Source: Maniola hyperantus
Taxonomy: Eukaryota; Arthropoda; Insecta; Lepidoptera; Nymphalidae
NCBI RefSeq assembly: GCF_902806685.2
Contig: NC_048560.1
Location: forward strand, 3,326,492-3,390,491
Reading direction: 5' to 3'
Length of the DNA stretch: 64,000 nucleotides
The first letter of the stretch is position 1; each line of letters starts with the position of its first letter. Below the pieces are notes generated by a model, which saw only the letters and a list, made by a program, of their open reading frames with translations, made no database searches and had not been told where the DNA came from. This document shows, one piece after another, positions 62,117 to 64,000 of the stretch. The position numbers were made by a program, and so were the translations under genes.

Positions 62117-62392
62117 CTTCCGTAAATCCTTTCGTAGCAAACGCCTTCGTCGTAAAAGAAACCTACTCTCGAAATCTACGTAAAATCGTACGTAAAATCC
62201 ACTGATTGATCTACCAACACACAGCCCACACAGCTGGGGTTAGAAACTTGAAATTTTGGCAGTAGGGTTTTTTATGAGGTAGGTACGCACCCGCTCAGAA
62301 AGGATTTTTTGTAATTCTACCCCTAAGAGGATTAAATTGAGGATGAAAGTTTGGATGAAAGTTTGTATGAAAGTCCGTCATTTTTCAAGTTA

Positions 62393-62793
62393 AGGTTCGT
62401 ACGCACCTGAGCGGCGCGGCGCGGCGCTTCAGCGAGCTGCACGTCGCGGCACAGAGCGTCAAAATATCATTTCTATCATTTTGTATGGCGCATATCGCAC
62501 TAGAGCGGCGCTGCACAGCGCTTCACCGCGCGTTGCCGCGCGGCACGGCTGGAGAGAATATTTTGAAGCGCAGCGAAGCGACGCGCAGTGCAGTGACGTT
62601 AGTGCGACATACCCAGCGGCGCGGCACGGCGCTTCGCGCTCGTACGCGAACGGGTATAAAAGTGACGCGCAAGTGACGCGAGGTGCCGCGTACTGAAGTT
62701 GTAGTGCGGTAGGCACCGTCGAGCGGCCTGAGGTGACGCGTTCTGCAGTCGGACTGAAGCGCCGCGCTGCGCCGCTCAGGTGCGTACGAACCT
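62393..62793. mobile_element. 401-bp GC-rich foldback, TTA target
   Basis: The ends AGGTTCGTACGCACCTGAGC GGCGC and the complement match over about 40 bp. TTA lies directly outside at 62390-62392 and 62794-62796. The host family H sequence is continuous without it. The GC-rich inside gives several spurious ORFs on both strands. Confidence 0.9.
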
Positions 62794-62904
62794 TTAAGGA
62801 TATTTATTTGGGTTTTCGGGCAAAATCAGAATTTTTGGAAATCCCACCTTCTCACCGATTTTCATAAAATCCACTCGTGTGAAGCCGGGGCGAGTCAGCT
62901 AGCT

Positions 62905-63290
62905 AGCAGTGTAAAGCTAAAGGGTTAACGACAGTTTATCTTGCTTGGGTTCCTTAATCAAGGAATCCGTATGAAAGCATAAAAGTTCCTTAGAAGCCTT
63001 TTGATTGTAGACATGGATAAAGCTTATCGCAGCTTAAAACATGTAATTTGTAGTTGTAGGGATAACATAAGAAGTTGAAGTTACGATGGGGTGTGTTAAT
63101 GGTTTTATTCAGGAGTTTAATACTATAGTCTACGGCTTCGTCTAGACAACTCATTGAACCCTTGAATGCTATCAGAAGATTATTAGGTATGCATATTATG
63201 CATATCATGCACTTTTGTTTGTTAGTTAGTGTTTTTTTATTTTTTATTTTATTTATTTATTTGGCACCCTAAATAGATTACAATCAGTAT
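62905..63290. other. Intron 6, nothing recognised
   Basis: Includes simple TTTTATTTTATTTATTTATT at 63232-63262, probably a retroelement tail. No exon seen. Confidence 0.45.
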
Positions 63291-63294
63291 TCAT

Positions 63295-63425
63295 ATTATA
63301 AATGCGAAAGTGTATTTGTAGCCTATATCACCACCGTTGCACCGTTGCGACGTGATTAAAGGACAAACCGAGAAATCAACAAACCAACGAACAAACTTTC
63401 ACATTTATAATAAGGGCACTGATTT
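63295..63425. mobile_element. Family G relic, both outer ends facing inward
   Basis: ATTATAAATGCGAAAGTGTA at the left and GCACCGTTGCGACGTGATTA AAGGAC with TTTCACATTTATAAT at the right are the same family G end in opposite orientation. The copy is a rearranged inverted pair. Confidence 0.65.
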
Positions 63426-63687
63426 CTCAATTACAAAGCTATTTAACATCGCATTGTAAAAAATGTTTTTGCAAGTAAAGAATTTTGAATTAATAAGTTT
63501 TTGAACGCGTAACTGGTTTTTTTTTTTTTCCCCACCATAAAGCACCATTATAAAATGGTAGCTTTATTGCTACTACCATCTAGCCTATGGGCTAATAAGT
63601 AATATTATTCTATCTTAAACTTCTACTTATGATTAAACGTAACTAGTGGTGGTTAATTTTTGTATTATTTTATTTCTTTATTATCTA

Positions 63688-64000
63688 CTAGCGACCCGCC
63701 CCGGCTTCGCAGGGGGGCAATGTAGGTACTAATGTGGTGCCATTGCAGGTGTCATTGCCTCGGAAACTCTCAAATGAGAGATTTTTTTCCGACCTGATTC
63801 ACATTATTTCGATTTCTCTAGGGATCTCTAATTTTTTGAGAATTAAACTATAGCTATAAACCTTCCTCTTAAATCACTCTATCTATTGGTGAAAACGGCA
63901 TTAAAATCCGTTGCGTATTTTAAAAGATCTACGCGTTCATACATACAGACAGCGGGAAGCGACTTTATTTTATACGAGATGAAAATAGTTCTTCGTCTAA
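63688..64000 (-). mobile_element. Family H element, running off the window
   Basis: CTAGCGACCCGCCCCGGCTT CGCAGGGGGGC starts the copy. Its body reaches GAAAACGGCATTAAAATCCG TTGCG and a CATACAGACAGCGGGAAGCG end. Confidence 0.65.

Larger units (their letters stand above)
61853..62904. mobile_element. Family H elements carrying two foldbacks
   Basis: A minus-strand family H end is at 61853 (CTAGCTGATCCACCCCAGCT). A plus-strand copy runs from about 62190 (CTGATTGATCTACCAACACA) to GAAGCCGGGGCGAGTCAGCT AG at 62904. MITEs at 61883-62116 and 62393-62793 interrupt them. Confidence 0.7.

Noticed and set aside
62459..62716. ORFs on both strands
   Set aside because: Produced by the GC-rich foldback at 62393-62793. 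Both strands are open because few stop codons occur in such DNA.
57628..64000. Further rst exons (third Ig domain)
   Set aside because: Looked for the YAPKV-like linker and the Ig3 cysteine/tryptophan pattern on the plus strand. Nothing convincing with splice sites was found. A short diverged exon could still be missed by eye.
1..64000. Endogenous virus or integrated viral genes
   Set aside because: No capsid, envelope, polymerase or retroviral gag/pol similarity was seen. All reverse-transcriptase pieces are of non-LTR type.

Overview
The window looks like lepidopteran (moth or butterfly) nuclear DNA. It is AT-rich, intron-dominated and packed with short interspersed repeats whose sequences are typical of Lepidoptera: tRNA-headed SINEs, RTE- and Jockey/CR1-like LINE fragments, many foldback MITEs, and elements beginning TC and ending CTAG. 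No bacterial-type genes, CRISPR arrays, rRNA or functional tRNA genes are visible. The species cannot be named from the sequence.

One host gene is supported, on the + strand: the 5' part of an irreC-roughest/kirre (nephrin/NEPH-type) cell-adhesion gene. Six coding exons (35528-35869, 46608-46758, 47758-47838, 54261-54412, 55524-55615, 57519-57627) join in frame with GT/AG borders into 309 codons. They encode a signal-peptide region and the first two immunoglobulin domains. The remaining Ig domains, transmembrane segment and cytoplasmic tail must lie beyond the right edge, because no further exon was recognised after 57627. Introns 1 and 3 (10.7 and 6.4 kb) are mostly transposon debris. Positions 1-35443 hold no recognisable host exon and are a patchwork of repeats upstream of the first coding exon.

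Repeat families used below. Family A: about 440 bp, starts GGGTTCCGTACCTC, has an internal GTCT microsatellite and ends CACTTGGCCGGTTTTT. SINE-B: tRNA-like head, tail shared with RTE. SINE-C: tRNA-like head, tail shared with a Jockey/CR1-like LINE. SINE-D: tRNA-Phe-like head. MITE-E: 143-bp hAT-type element. Families F, G and H: Helitron-like elements ending in a hairpin plus CTAG. Family I: about 134-bp retroposon starting near TATCTGTCCCGGC. Family K: 5'-truncated retroelement fragments containing CACCTGATGTTAAGTG. RTE and Jockey/CR1-like LINE pieces encode C-terminal reverse-transcriptase-ORF fragments.

The most notable structure is how the repeats lie around the gene. Exon 1 sits between two inverted copies of one MITE. 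Exon 2 is preceded by a 300-bp-armed inverted repeat, and a LINE fragment starts within about 10 bases of its splice donor. Elsewhere there are two local triplications (358-bp and 480-bp periods), several nested insertions with clean target-site duplications, and one small retrocopy of unknown parentage. No new multi-gene system was found.
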